A stretch of DNA of 64,000 nucleotides from Syntrophaceticus sp050949745 (GCA_050949745.1 JBMNGF010000015.1:1-64000), one strand, 5' to 3'; positions 8,546 through 17,926 are shown, counted from the first letter of the stretch. Numbers and translations are program-made. The notes: generated by a model from the sequence alone, not told the origin.

Positions 8546-9103
8546 TCAAGCTACCAAAACATCTTGCATGTCGATGATTTTTTCTGTTGAATCTATTGAA
8601 AGAGTATAATTACCAGTTGCTTGTTTATATGACATGGGCCTATCATTTATTTCTAATAGCATGTATATTTCATACGGTACTTGTATAATCGTATTGAAAA
8701 TTTCCTCGTATCTTTCATTCTCATTATCTTCATCGTCATTCTCAATAAATTCAAAATAATCGTAATATCTGTCGACTATTTCATCAAGTTGATTTAGTTT
8801 GTTCTTATTTATTTTATTGAAAAGTATTGACTCGATAACCACTTGCAGCAATTCATTTTGCACATTTACATACCAATCATTTAGCCAATTTGCTTTGTCT
8901 TTGTCGCGTTTGTCATAATTATAGTATTTATTACATTTATCCACTAATAGCATATTTAACTTTGCAATGTTCTCTGTAGCAAATAAAATATCTTTAAATA
9001 AAATATCTTCATATGATTGTTCATTATTGCATAACATCTTCCCCACCCTAACCTCGGTTGTGAATTCGTAGTTAACTTTACCTATGTTTCTGTATGATAC
9101 CAT
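8546..9103 (-). CDS. Unknown helical acidic protein, first gene of SecB-like operon
   Basis: 185 residues with no family I recognise. Predicted mostly helical, with an acidic asparagine-rich stretch at about 122-132 (ENDDEDNENERYEE) and a shorter extended C-terminal tail (NYTLSIDSTEKIIDMQDVLVA region). It heads a tight three-gene minus-strand unit with the SecB-like chaperone and the PD-(D/E)XK-like protein. By analogy with TAC modules, a protein with a flexible C-terminal tail next to a SecB-like chaperone could be the chaperone-dependent antitoxin, but no DNA-binding motif is visible. Codon use is very AT-rich, pointing to transfer. Confidence 0.55.
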   Translation of the reverse strand: MVSYRNIGKVNYEFTTEVRVGKMLCNNEQSYEDILFKDILFATENIAKLNMLLVDKCNKYYNYDKRDKDKANWLNDWYVNVQNELLQVVIESILFNKINKNKLNQLDEIVDRYYDYFEFIENDDEDNENERYEEIFNTIIQVPYEIYMLLEINDRPMSYKQATGNYTLSIDSTEKIIDMQDVLVA

Positions 9104-9140
9104 ATTCTATCACGCCTTTGTAAAGATCAAGTACGAAATG

Positions 9141-10490
9141 TTCTGTAAAATCATCCTCTGGTAAAAAATATTAGAATTGTCTAGCAGTATTTAGATGTGT
9201 CACTTTATTTACATGTTTTTGCTGTCTTTTCCACTGCCAGTATTCATCCATATCAAAGTACTTGCGGCCAGTGCTCCAGGTTTCATCCTGTTCCATAAGC
9301 AGCGCACCGATCAACCGTGCAGCAGAAGCATGGTTAGGAAAGATTCGAATAACCCGCTCTCTGCGGCGAATCTCTTCGTTCAAGCGCTCAATGCTGTTAG
9401 TAGTGCGTAGACGCTTGCGGTAGCGTTCAGGTAGTATGAGTACTGCTGTGGCGTCATCAAAGCCCTGTTCCAGGATATCAACCGCTTTAGGAGCCTGTGC
9501 TGCAAATGTATCAATCGTTGTGTGTAATAATGATCTGGCACTCTCCAAGTTAGGGGCCTCAAAAATAGACCGTAAGTGACCATGAAGATTGTTCTTCATG
9601 CGTTTGGGACAGTTGTCTAGAATGTTGCGTGTAAAATGGGTCTGGCACCGCTGCCATGTGGCTCCTTGAAAACATCTGGCTACCGCATTAACAAGACCAC
9701 CATGGTTGTCGGAAGCCACAAAATCAACGCCTCTTAGGCCACGACCCTTTAACCAGGTAAAGAACTCAGACCAGCTTTCTTCTGTTTCACTGTTTCCGAT
9801 TTTCATACCGAGGATTTCCCGGTAACCATCCTCGTTAACACCTATGGCAATAAGAGCGCTGTGAGGGCACACCCTGTTGTTTTCACGGATCTTGATGACT
9901 ATTGCATCCACGATTATGAAAGGGAATAGTGATCCTGAAAGTGGCCGCTCATTCCAGCCATTGACGATAGGGTCCAACCTCTTGCAGAGGGCAGAAACAG
10001 TCGATGCAGAGAATGAAGTACCACAGAGTTCTTCAGTAATTGCAGCTACCTTACGGGTGGAAACGCCATTGATGACCATCTCCATCAAAGCCAGTACAAG
10101 AGCTTGTTCGCTGCGCTGGTAGCGTTTGAAAAGGTCTGTGGAGAAGACCCCGTCCCGAATCTGGGGAATTCTTAATGTAATAGTACCCACCCTGGTAATT
10201 AAGTTGCGTGTTTTGTAGCCATTACGGCGGCCACGACGTTCTTCAGTACGTTCATATCTCTCTGCATTGATCTGTTCTGTACGCTGTTGTTCTAGAATCT
10301 GGTCTAGGATTTGTTTCAAGAGTTCTTTCATCCCTTCATCATTACTTGAAAGTAGATGATGCAAAATGTTCTTATTTACGGTAATCTTATATTGGGTCAT
10401 CGTTTCTCCCTCCGGTAATTAATGGTTTGATTACTATCTAATTTACCAGAGGAACGATGACCTGTTAAATTATCAGGCCCTTTTACAGAA
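9141..10490 (-). mobile_element. IS256-like insertion sequence with asymmetric ends
   Basis: Terminal TTCTGTAAAA at 9141 is matched by its complement TTTTACAGAA ending at 10490. At the right end a spacer of about 20 bases separates this from an inner TCATCGTTCCTCTGGTAAA block; at the left end the matching inner block (TCATCCTCTGGTAAA) follows directly, so one end has lost about 20 bases. No 8-bp target duplication seen. Confidence 0.7.
9171..10400 (-). CDS. IS256 family (Mutator-type) transposase
   Basis: 409 residues, full length. An N-terminal helical region carries the ERRGRRNGYKTR basic patch (about 54-65). The DDE catalytic core has Asp in IIVDAIVIK (about 165), Asp in DFVASDNHGGL (about 231) and Glu in NSIERLNEEIRRR (about 338), the C-terminal family signature. 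The frame is intact and starts after a GGAGGGAGAAACG leader. It interrupts nothing recognisable, sitting upstream of the SecB-like operon, where it could influence that operon's transcription. Confidence 0.9.
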   Translation of the reverse strand: MTQYKITVNKNILHHLLSSNDEGMKELLKQILDQILEQQRTEQINAERYERTEERRGRRNGYKTRNLITRVGTITLRIPQIRDGVFSTDLFKRYQRSEQALVLALMEMVINGVSTRKVAAITEELCGTSFSASTVSALCKRLDPIVNGWNERPLSGSLFPFIIVDAIVIKIRENNRVCPHSALIAIGVNEDGYREILGMKIGNSETEESWSEFFTWLKGRGLRGVDFVASDNHGGLVNAVARCFQGATWQRCQTHFTRNILDNCPKRMKNNLHGHLRSIFEAPNLESARSLLHTTIDTFAAQAPKAVDILEQGFDDATAVLILPERYRKRLRTTNSIERLNEEIRRRERVIRIFPNHASAARLIGALLMEQDETWSTGRKYFDMDEYWQWKRQQKHVNKVTHLNTARQF

Positions 10491-10678
10491 GATATCACAC
10501 ATGACTTGTAGAAAAAATGTTCTATTTATAGAATTTGCTAGAGTTATTAGTAAACCCTTTGGAGAACAGTTTTTGTTTTTACTGTCTAGGAAGTAACCAG
10601 CTTATCTTTTAAGCTGCCTACCAAAACATTGATAATAACCTTACTTAAAATATAAAATAAGGATTATTATATATAATC

Positions 10679-10830
10679 CACTACATAGTTACATAATGTG
10701 ATATAATGTGTAAATATGGAATAGTTTTCGCCCTATACTCAATAGATTTGATGTTTTTTTCACTATCATCAACTCCTACAATATTATTGCCAACAGCATG
10801 CAAGACTTTCTTATCAAACTCTCCAGTATA
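10679..10830 (+). repeat. Diverged direct repeat, left copy (promoter/leader-like)
   Basis: Shares an ordered series of blocks with 13015-13160: TTACATAATRTGATATAAT, GGAATAG, TTTCACTAT, TCCTACA and TTGCCAACAG/ATGCCAACAG. The right copy lies about 90 bases upstream of the Cap4-like gene stump, so the repeat may be a regulatory leader. The rest of 10491-10961 holds no visible gene. Confidence 0.5.
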
Positions 10831-11083
10831 ATCTAGATCTTAAAAATTAAGGGCATAGATATATCGTTTCTTGGACTAGCCTCCCATGCAAATTACAGAG
10901 TAAGGATAATTCAGGATTGCGAATAATTGGGGTTTTAATATTAACCGTGTGATTGGTGCATAACACGTTTTATAAGAGCCACCTAGTTGGCGTTAACAGA
11001 GCCACCCGCGCAGTGGGATGAGAGCCACTGACGCGCTGGAAGGGAGCCACCCCCCCCCCGGGCAGGAGGGGGCGTCCTAAATG

Positions 11084-11821
11084 TTAACTAGATAAACGCA
11101 TAGACCTGCTTCCCTTGATAATAATTTTGTAGGCCTGAGCCGATAACCGGTCCGTAATTGCTTCCGCTGCTACCGGGACAGGGATCTGTTCAAGCCATTC
11201 CGCAGGTTCATATTGTGAGGCAATGATAGTGGCTTGGTTATTATGCCGACGGTCAATAATCCATAGCAACAACTGTGCATCTTCCTCAGTAATGGGAAAC
11301 AAAAGCCATTCGTCGATGATAAGGAGATTATACTTGACAAACTGCTTGCGCAAACGGTGAAAGGCCTCGACTCCTTTTGTCTTAGCCAGTTTCAAATCAT
11401 CTAGTAGATCTGATAGCTGAATATAACGGGTGGATAAAAAACGTCTGCAGGCAGCCTGCCCCAGTGCTTGGGCCAAGTATGATTTTCCTGCTCCTGTAGG
11501 CCCTACAATGATGATATTACGTGCGTGGGGAATGTAATTACAGGACGCCAGTTCCAAAATAAGATTGCGATCAAGGTGCCGGTCATCCTCATAGCTGATG
11601 TTCTCTACACAGGCTGTCCTGTTCTGGAACTTGGCTGAACTTATGAGCCTTTGCAGCCGGCTATGCTGGCGTTTGCTAAATTCCCAATCCACCAGCAGGC
11701 CCAATCGATCCTGAAAGTCCATTTCCCGGTAAGAGGGATCTGTTTCTTGTTGTCTGAGGGCTTCCACCATACCAGTAAGTTTCATGTGCTTTAGCTTGTT
11801 CAAAGTTTCCTGACTAAGCAT
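11084..11821 (-). CDS. istB: IS21 family helper ATPase IstB
   Basis: 245 residues from ATG 11821, chosen because GGAGGTGACG precedes it; a longer open frame upstream overlaps istA and has no RBS. Walker A GPTGAGKSYLAQALG at about 104, Walker B LLIIDEWLL at about 163, then arginine-rich AAA+ sensor regions and the family ending with RLSAQAYKIIIKG. The N-terminal helical region binds IstA in the family. It overlaps the 3' end of istA. It appears intact, but its partner IstA is broken, so it would work only with an IstA supplied elsewhere. Confidence 0.85.
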   Translation of the reverse strand: MLSQETLNKLKHMKLTGMVEALRQQETDPSYREMDFQDRLGLLVDWEFSKRQHSRLQRLISSAKFQNRTACVENISYEDDRHLDRNLILELASCNYIPHARNIIIVGPTGAGKSYLAQALGQAACRRFLSTRYIQLSDLLDDLKLAKTKGVEAFHRLRKQFVKYNLLIIDEWLLFPITEEDAQLLLWIIDRRHNNQATIIASQYEPAEWLEQIPVPVAAEAITDRLSAQAYKIIIKGSRSMRLSS

Positions 11822-12776
11822 GGTCGTCACCTCCGAAATAGCTCGCCCCCCGCTGAAACCCGCGTGGGGATGGTTTCTGTTCAGTTTTCTTTTTCTTTGG
11901 CTGCCTAGTGACATCCATGTCTTTTTCAAGGATATTCTTAAGTTGTTGATAAGTAGGTGAAGATGTCCGTGATAGAATCAAGATACTAGCCCTTTCGAGC
12001 CTCTCGGCACCGTACTTCTCTTGGAGATTCAACACCCCAAAACAGGAACGGTAGGCCTGCTGTTCAACAATGGCACGATTTAGAATCGCTTCAATAACCC
12101 CGCGGGTGGCGCTGCCCGTCTTTTCAGCCCATGATAGAAAACGGTCACGGTCCCAGTCTGCAAAGAACAGCTTATCCGGCGGCATGTGTTCCATGATAGT
12201 AGCGTAATTAGCTTTCCCCCACAGCCTTTTATGTGACGCAATCCGCTGGTGGTGATAGAATATCTCTACAGAGGATTGAGTTGCCCGGATATCTACATCT
12301 TCTCCCAGGTGTTCGAAGGGAACTGAGTAGAATTTACGTTGGAAGGCGATGTGGCAATTCGGCTGGACCTTGGCCTTTCCCCACTGGGCAAGCTCGTAGG
12401 GGGATTCGGGAAGCGGGAGCATATAGTCCTTTTCTTCGGCTAGATAGGATGACCATCGGCTCTCGCTTTTCCCGGTCAAGGGTGCTTCGTTGACCAGTTT
12501 TAGTGTAACATTTGGTTTAGCCAGTTCGGCATGGACATACTCGTAATCCGGCATCTTAAATGTCACATCCCTGGATGGGTTAGTTGGCTTGACAAGTGAC
12601 TTGGAGAATGCCGCGTTGTCCAATTGGGCCAGGTCTTCTAGGGTAAGCCACCCTTGGTTCCTAGCGTGCCGTAGAAGAAGGGAAACGGTATTGCGGGACA
12701 CATGATATGTGGCTGCCGCTTGACGCTGGCTGAGACCGCTGTAAACGGCTCGAACAATGGTTAGATTATCAGACAT
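11814..12776 (-). pseudogene. istA: IS21 transposase IstA with in-frame deletion of the DDE core
   Basis: The frame is open but only about 320 residues, against 400-520 for the family. The N-terminal HTH (SQRQAAATYHVSRNTVSLLL) and early linker are present up to ELAKPNVTLKL (about 98). The next recognisable part, KSESRWSSYLAEEKDYMLPLP, is the family's post-catalytic region. The whole DDE domain between them, roughly 170-200 residues, is missing without loss of frame. The C-terminal IstB-interacting region remains. ATG 12776 is preferred over 12782 because of AGGAGG spacing. Confidence 0.8.
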
Positions 12777-13014
12777 TATCATTCCTCCTAAAGATGAATT
12801 CTGCTGCCCGCAGTAACTTCATCTTACAGGAGATTTGTGGCAGTGGCTCCCGCTTTGTGCGTTGGGTGGCTCTAAAGCTGCGTGCGGATGGCTCTAAGAC
12901 TCCGCGCAGGTGGCTTTAATTCGCCGTGTTTCCCACTTCACGATCAGTAGTTGCTATCGAGTTGCTTTTGAACCATTATACATTTATATTTAACAACAAT
13001 TAAGCCCATTCAGC

Positions 13015-13160
13015 CCACTATATATTACATAATATGATATAATATGAAATTGCGGAATAGATTCCGATTGATACCCAACATATTTGGTATTTTCTTTCAC
13101 TATTTTTTAAATCCTACAGTATTGATGCCAACAGTATTACTCTATTAAATACCCCGGTTA
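13015..13160 (+). repeat. Diverged direct repeat, right copy
   Basis: Partner of 10679-10830; see there. The two copies bracket the IS21-like element by 130 bases or more on each side, so they are not simple target duplications. The rest of 12931-13247 is AT-rich leader for the gene at 13248, with AAGGAA as RBS. Confidence 0.5.
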
Positions 13161-13247
13161 TCAGAGAAATATCCGAAACTTCCAGATAGAACGAGCAGAA
13201 AGTAATTAGTTTAAATAGCGACAATTAATCAAAAAGGAAATGAGTGT

Positions 13248-13535
13248 ATGAGTGTAAATAATGCGCATGATGCTTCAGGGCAGATGGCAGGATATTTATA
13301 TCAAGTTCTTGCCGCCTTATATTTATTACTTGATAGCAGAGATGGCGATGCGCAAATTTGTATTGAGAAATTTGATGATATTGCTTTTGTTGAGCAAGAC
13401 GAGCCTGTTCTCATGATACAGACTAAGCATCAATTGTATCGCCCTGGGAATTTATCGAATACAAGCGTTGACCTATGGCGTACGATTAAGAGCTGGTGCG
13501 ATGTTGAGAGGCATTGGCCTGCAAAGGGCTATTGA
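13248..13535 (+). pseudogene. N-terminal fragment of Cap4-like (DUF4297) nuclease
   Basis: About 83 of 95 residues match the start of DUF4297/Cap4-type nuclease domains: GQMAGYLYQVLAALYLLLDS, then an acidic strand ICIEKFDDIAFVE, then MIQTKHQL (the Q-x-K end of the PD-(D/E)XK core) and SVDLWRTIKSW. After KSW the sequence changes abruptly and stops at 13535. The DNA continues, in another frame, as the 3' part of a DUF3732 ATPase gene. The junction is near 13490-13505. A proper nuclease needs several hundred more residues. Confidence 0.65.
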
Positions 13536-14742
13536 ACTATTGTCAGAAGCCAAGGAAGTCGGGTTGCTGACATCTGATTTGCAGGTCAATCTTTCTGATT
13601 ATGATAGCGTTAGGCAAGCTCTAATTGCAGCTTGCCAGTGGAATCCGATAGATATCACAATTGCAGGAATGGATCGGATTTCTCTTTTACAAATCCAGCT
13701 TCAACTAAAAGAGCAGGATATCGACGGTCTGAGTATTGACATCAGAAATTCTGAAGAATTTTTAGGTCAGGTACGCGGTTATAGTGAGGAAGTTGAGCAT
13801 CAGAAAAGCCGCTTGGAGTCCATTGGCTTATTTGAACAAGTCGATTTGGACCCAACGCATTGTCCACTTTGTTCAGAAACAGTCACATCGCCGCTGCCAA
13901 GTGGTGACGATATTCGTAATGCAATAACAAGGCTTTCCGATAAATTATCTTCTGTTTCCCGAGAACGTCCACATTTGAGAAAGCATATTGACAGCTTAGT
14001 AGAAAAAAGGCAACAACTCCGCGAACAAACCGATGCTATTAAATATGAGATCCATGCTATATATAAAGAAAACAAAGAAGCCTTGCATCTTAAAGACTTA
14101 AATGCAAGGCGAGCGCGAATTGTTGGGAGAATTAGTCTGTGGTTGGAAAGCGTTGTTATCTCGGACGAATTAGATGATAAAAGAGCTAAGCTTGCAGAAA
14201 TTCAGGCCCGGATAAAAGAGATAAATACTATGCTTGACGCCGATGAAATTGAAGAAAGAAAACAATCCGTTATTAATCGTATCTCTTCGTTGATTTCTGA
14301 TTGGGCGAAGGAGCTTGGTCTTGAGCACAGCGAATATCCTTATCGCTTGGACATTAATAAGTTAACTGTTATGGTGGATAAAGATCGCCCTGTTTCTCTC
14401 CAACAGCTCGGTAGCGGTTCCAATTGGCTTGGATGTCACCTTATTGCATTATTTGCCTTGCATACATATTTTAGAAATAACAATTGCCCAGTTCCTGGAT
14501 TTTTGTTCCTGGATCAGCCGTCTCAAGTTTATTTTCCTCCGGAAACCAATGATAGAAATGTGGACAGCCAAGAGATTAGAACAATCTATGAATTTATCTT
14601 TGAAAGGGTAAATGAATTACATCCTAACTTACAAGTCATCATTGTGGATCACGCTGATATAAATGGAAAGTATTTTCAAGAAGCCGTGGTTGAAAAATGG
14701 TGGGATGGTACAAAGTTGGTACCTACGGATTGGGGACATTAG
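13468..14742 (+). pseudogene. C-terminal part of DUF3732 ABC-3C-type ATPase
   Basis: The reading frame (nominal TTG start, no RBS) carries true homology from about LRGIGLQRAIELLSEAKEV onward. It has coiled coil, a zinc-hook CPLC at about 132, a signature-like QLGSGSNWLGCHLIALFAL at about 326, and the DUF3732 hallmark PGFLFLDQPSQVYFP at about 357 (Walker B), then VIIVDHAD. The Walker A half is missing. DUF3732 proteins are ATPases of three-component conflict systems with a nuclease and a middle component. Here a deletion joined the nuclease 5' end to the ATPase 3' end, so the locus is dead. Confidence 0.7.
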
Positions 14743-14806
14743 CAAGCTCGGGAGAAAAGCCCCTCCCCGAGCAAAGGTACCGGTTACCACCCGACTTTTG
14801 TCGAAT
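14741..14806 (+). repeat. Family C repeat, full copy
   Basis: Starts at the base after the DUF3732 stop region (AGCAAGCTCGGGAGAAAAG) and ends with CCGACTTTTGTCGAATGC. Confidence 0.75.
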
Positions 14807-15204
14807 GCTGCCGTCAACCCGTAACCAACTACTTAATCATGGAAAGTCATCCACCCCGATCTTTTGAATCTAATCCACTTTTATTTCTTGGAGTTCTATA
14901 GAAATATACCCGCTAGAATAGTTTAAATGCTTTTGATAATGTTTGTTCACAAAAATCCTACAGCTTCTATGCCGATATTCTAGAAAAAGCCTACTATTTT
15001 TCCTTAGCAGATTAATCGAATTGTGAATCATATCAATATCAACAAGGAGCCACGAATATCTTAAGTTGGATCTCTGCATATACTAGGTTGTTTTAAACAG
15101 CAGGGGTGTTTTAACTGTTGGAGGTATTATTGTGTTTCGTAAATGTATAAGGGCTAGGGCCTGATGGTATTAATTATTACAATATTTTGTAGGGGGGCGT
15201 ATTT
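14807..15204. other. Gene-poor interval
   Basis: No supported gene. A 69-codon minus-strand frame (14870-15079) has no RBS or recognisable homology. The right end carries the strong RBS AGGGGGGCG for the ORF at 15205. Confidence 0.35.
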
Positions 15205-15405
15205 ATGGGAGAAGAAATAGTCGGCAAATCGTTTTTCGATCAAATCATTGATGAAACACTCACTAGGATTGAGGAACTAGAAGAATTTGATATGCGAGTA
15301 ATTAAAGGATTAAGACATTTAGCAGAAAGCGGAGAATTAAAGAAGGAACAGAAAGTTGCTGAGGTTATTAAAACACCGAGGGAGGAACCTCATGAGAATA
15401 CTTGA
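15205..15405 (+). CDS. Small protein encoded upstream of SMC-like ATPase
   Basis: 66 residues, charged and helical (ETLTRIEELEEFDMRVIKGL), no family recognised. It has a strong AGGGGGGCG RBS and overlaps the ATPase start by 14 bases, so the two are translationally coupled and probably form one unit. The size and position suggest an accessory or inhibitor subunit of the ATPase; that is inference. Confidence 0.55.
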   Translation: MGEEIVGKSFFDQIIDETLTRIEELEEFDMRVIKGLRHLAESGELKKEQKVAEVIKTPREEPHENT

Positions 15406-17845
15406 ACTTGAGATTAAAAATGTACGGGGGATTTCTGACTTACTACTTAAACCTGAAGGCAGAAATATCTTGATATTGGGGCCAAACGGTTCAGGAAAAA
15501 GTTCTGTGGTAGACGCTATAGATTTTTTACTTACGGGACGAATTACACGTCTAACAGGTAAGGGAACTCGTGGTATTAGTTTTAATGCACATGGGCCTCA
15601 TATAGATCATGCGCTAAATGATGCCGTTGTACGAGCTAAGATTCAATTGCCAGGTGATGATGAGCCTGTGGAAATAAAACGCTGTATGGCAAGGCCGGAT
15701 AATATTATCTGTGAAACTTCTAAAAAACCAGTTATTGAGCCAATAATGGCTATGGCACAGCGGGGCCAGCATGTATTAACTAGACGGGAAATTCTCAAAT
15801 ATGTCACATCTGATGCTAAAACGCGGGCACAGGAAATTCAGGAGTTATTAGATCTAACAGAGATCGAGGATGTAAGGCAATCGCTTGTTAAAGCTCAAAA
15901 TCAAACAAGAAATGGTTTTCGCGTCGCAGAACAAAGTGTTGATAAAGCAAAGAGTGCAGTATGTGCGACATTACAAATACCTACCTATAGCACAGAAGTT
16001 GTTCTTCAGTCAATTAATCAAAACCGTGCAACTCTTGGTGGCCAGCCAATAGCAACCTTAAATTCGAATGAAATAAAAAAAGATCTTATACCGCCAATTG
16101 TTGTCCGTGGCGAGCAAAAAGTTAACCTGAACCTACTTGAGAAAGACATCCAAAACCTAAATGCCGTGACACTTAAACAGAACCAGATAAATATATCGGA
16201 AACAGATAAAAAACTTAGGGAGATAGCTTCAAAATTGAGATCAGATCCCAGATTAATACGTGCTCTTTCCTTAGTAAAACTAACAGAGTTAGGGTTAGAA
16301 CTAATTGATGAGACAGGAACTTGCCCTTTGTGTGATACAAAATGGCCTCCAGGTAAATTAAATGAAAAATTAAAACAACGCTTGTCTGATGCCAAAGTCG
16401 CTATCCAGTATTCAAAAAAAATTAAAGGACTTTCAGATGCAATTTCTGGCTATGTTAATCGAACAATTGAAAGCATTCAAAAAGTTAAAGGAGTCGTACA
16501 AATCTTAGATCTAAAGAATGAGCTACATATTATACGGAATTGGCTACACGATTTGAAAGGGCTTCTGGAAGCCATAAATAACGAGAAGTATCCGGATCCG
16601 CTATATTCTCCTGAGCAGGTTCGTAGATTGCTTGCTCCGGGTAATATTGATGAGGTTCTTACAAGGATTTATGCAGAAGCGAAGGCTAAATATCCGGAGG
16701 CCACTCCTGAACAGACAGCTTGGGATACTTTGACCCGGCTCCAAGAGAATTTAAAAGCACTAGAAATTGTGCAGTCCGAACTTGACACAGCAAAACTATT
16801 TCATAAAAGAGCGTCAATGCTGTTGGATAGTTATCAAACAGCCAGAGATAAAATTCTAGAAAAGTTATATGCGGATATTAATGGTCATTTTGTGGATTTA
16901 TATAGGCAATTGCATGGAACAGATGAAGATGGTTTTGCAGCAAATATTCAACCAAAGGGGGCAGGCTTAAACTTTGAAGTTGATTTTTACGGGCGTGGTA
17001 AACATCCTCCACATGCACTCCACAGTGAGGGGCACCAGGATAGTATGGGTCTTTGCCTTTTCTTAGCACTATCAGAACAACTAACTGAAGGCTTAATCGA
17101 ATTAATAGTTCTAGATGATGTAGTTATGTCTGTTGACGCTGACCATAGGAGGCAAATATGTAATCTTTTAGCAAGCCGCTTTAGTAATCGACAGTTTCTT
17201 ATTACTACTCATGATAGGACATGGGCAAAACAGTTGAGGACCGAAAACGTTGTATCCAGAAAGGGGTTTATAGAATTTTATAACTGGAAAGTGGATACTG
17301 GTCCCCGTGTTAATTTTGAAGTAGATATGTGGAAACGTATTAAAAGAGATCTTGATAATAATGATGTCCCAGGTGCTGCTGCTAAACTTCGTAGGGGAGC
17401 AGAACAATTTTTTGAACTGGTATGTGATGCTTTACAGGTGCCGGTAAGGTATAGAATGAACAGACGCTATGATTTAGGAACTTTTTTTCACGCAGCCTTA
17501 GGACACTATAAATATTTGCTAAAAAAGGCGAAAACAGCTGCAGAGTCATGGGGCAATACAGATCAACTGGAAATGTTGCGAGAATTAGATACTACTAGAG
17601 GGCAGATTCATCAACGCACTAATGCTGAACAATGGGCTGTAAATGCCAGTGTTCACTATAACAAATGGGCTAGTTTCACCAGGGCGGATTTTGAACCTGT
17701 AGTAGAAGCTTTTCAAGATCTATACGACCTATTTAGGTGTACTAGTTGTGGGGGTATGCTGCGTGTTGTAAACGATGGTCCTAAACTCGCTAATGTCCGT
17801 TGCAGATGCGGAAAGGTAAACTGGAACTTGGTAGAGAGGAAGTGA
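15392..17845 (+). CDS. SMC/Rad50-like AAA ATPase with zinc hook and C-terminal zinc ribbon
   Basis: 817 residues from ATG 15392, preceded by GGGAGGAAC. N-terminal RILELEIKNVRGISDL leads into Walker A GPNGSGKSSVVDAI at about 31. Coiled coil, a CPLC hook motif at about 312, a second coiled coil, then a degenerate signature (ALHSEGHQDSMGLCLFLAL, about 540-560), Walker B LIVLDDVVMSVD and ITTHDRTWA. The last about 150 residues form an extra helical domain (AAKLRRGAEQFFELV) ending in a zinc ribbon CTSC-(17-20)-CRC. Such ATPases act on DNA ends or in phage defence. Between the DUF3732 relic and a TA cluster, a defence role is plausible but unproven; I cannot match it to a named system. Confidence 0.65.
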   Translation: MRILELEIKNVRGISDLLLKPEGRNILILGPNGSGKSSVVDAIDFLLTGRITRLTGKGTRGISFNAHGPHIDHALNDAVVRAKIQLPGDDEPVEIKRCMARPDNIICETSKKPVIEPIMAMAQRGQHVLTRREILKYVTSDAKTRAQEIQELLDLTEIEDVRQSLVKAQNQTRNGFRVAEQSVDKAKSAVCATLQIPTYSTEVVLQSINQNRATLGGQPIATLNSNEIKKDLIPPIVVRGEQKVNLNLLEKDIQNLNAVTLKQNQINISETDKKLREIASKLRSDPRLIRALSLVKLTELGLELIDETGTCPLCDTKWPPGKLNEKLKQRLSDAKVAIQYSKKIKGLSDAISGYVNRTIESIQKVKGVVQILDLKNELHIIRNWLHDLKGLLEAINNEKYPDPLYSPEQVRRLLAPGNIDEVLTRIYAEAKAKYPEATPEQTAWDTLTRLQENLKALEIVQSELDTAKLFHKRASMLLDSYQTARDKILEKLYADINGHFVDLYRQLHGTDEDGFAANIQPKGAGLNFEVDFYGRGKHPPHALHSEGHQDSMGLCLFLALSEQLTEGLIELIVLDDVVMSVDADHRRQICNLLASRFSNRQFLITTHDRTWAKQLRTENVVSRKGFIEFYNWKVDTGPRVNFEVDMWKRIKRDLDNNDVPGAAAKLRRGAEQFFELVCDALQVPVRYRMNRRYDLGTFFHAALGHYKYLLKKAKTAAESWGNTDQLEMLRELDTTRGQIHQRTNAEQWAVNASVHYNKWASFTRADFEPVVEAFQDLYDLFRCTSCGGMLRVVNDGPKLANVRCRCGKVNWNLVERK

Positions 17846-17926
17846 GGACATACTAGGTTATAATATAAAACCTGTTTAGATATGGACTATTCCAGCATTA
17901 ATATAGGAAAAGGGAGCTTATTGTTT

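Larger units (their letters stand above)
10962..12930 (-). mobile_element. IS21-like element, probably defective
   Basis: Contains istA and istB in the usual order. Both ends carry several short repeats of the type AGAGCCACC (about 10975, 11009, 11032, 11051) and, inverted, GTGGCTC/GTGGCTTTAA (about 12841, 12868, 12888, 12910), as expected for IS21 transposase binding sites. Outermost inverted match: AACACG plus AAGCCACC/AGAGCCACC. IstA lacks its catalytic core, so the element cannot move by itself. Confidence 0.75.

Noticed and set aside
14870..15079. 69-codon minus-strand frame
   Set aside because: No RBS, no recognisable homology, AT-rich chance frame in a gene-poor interval.
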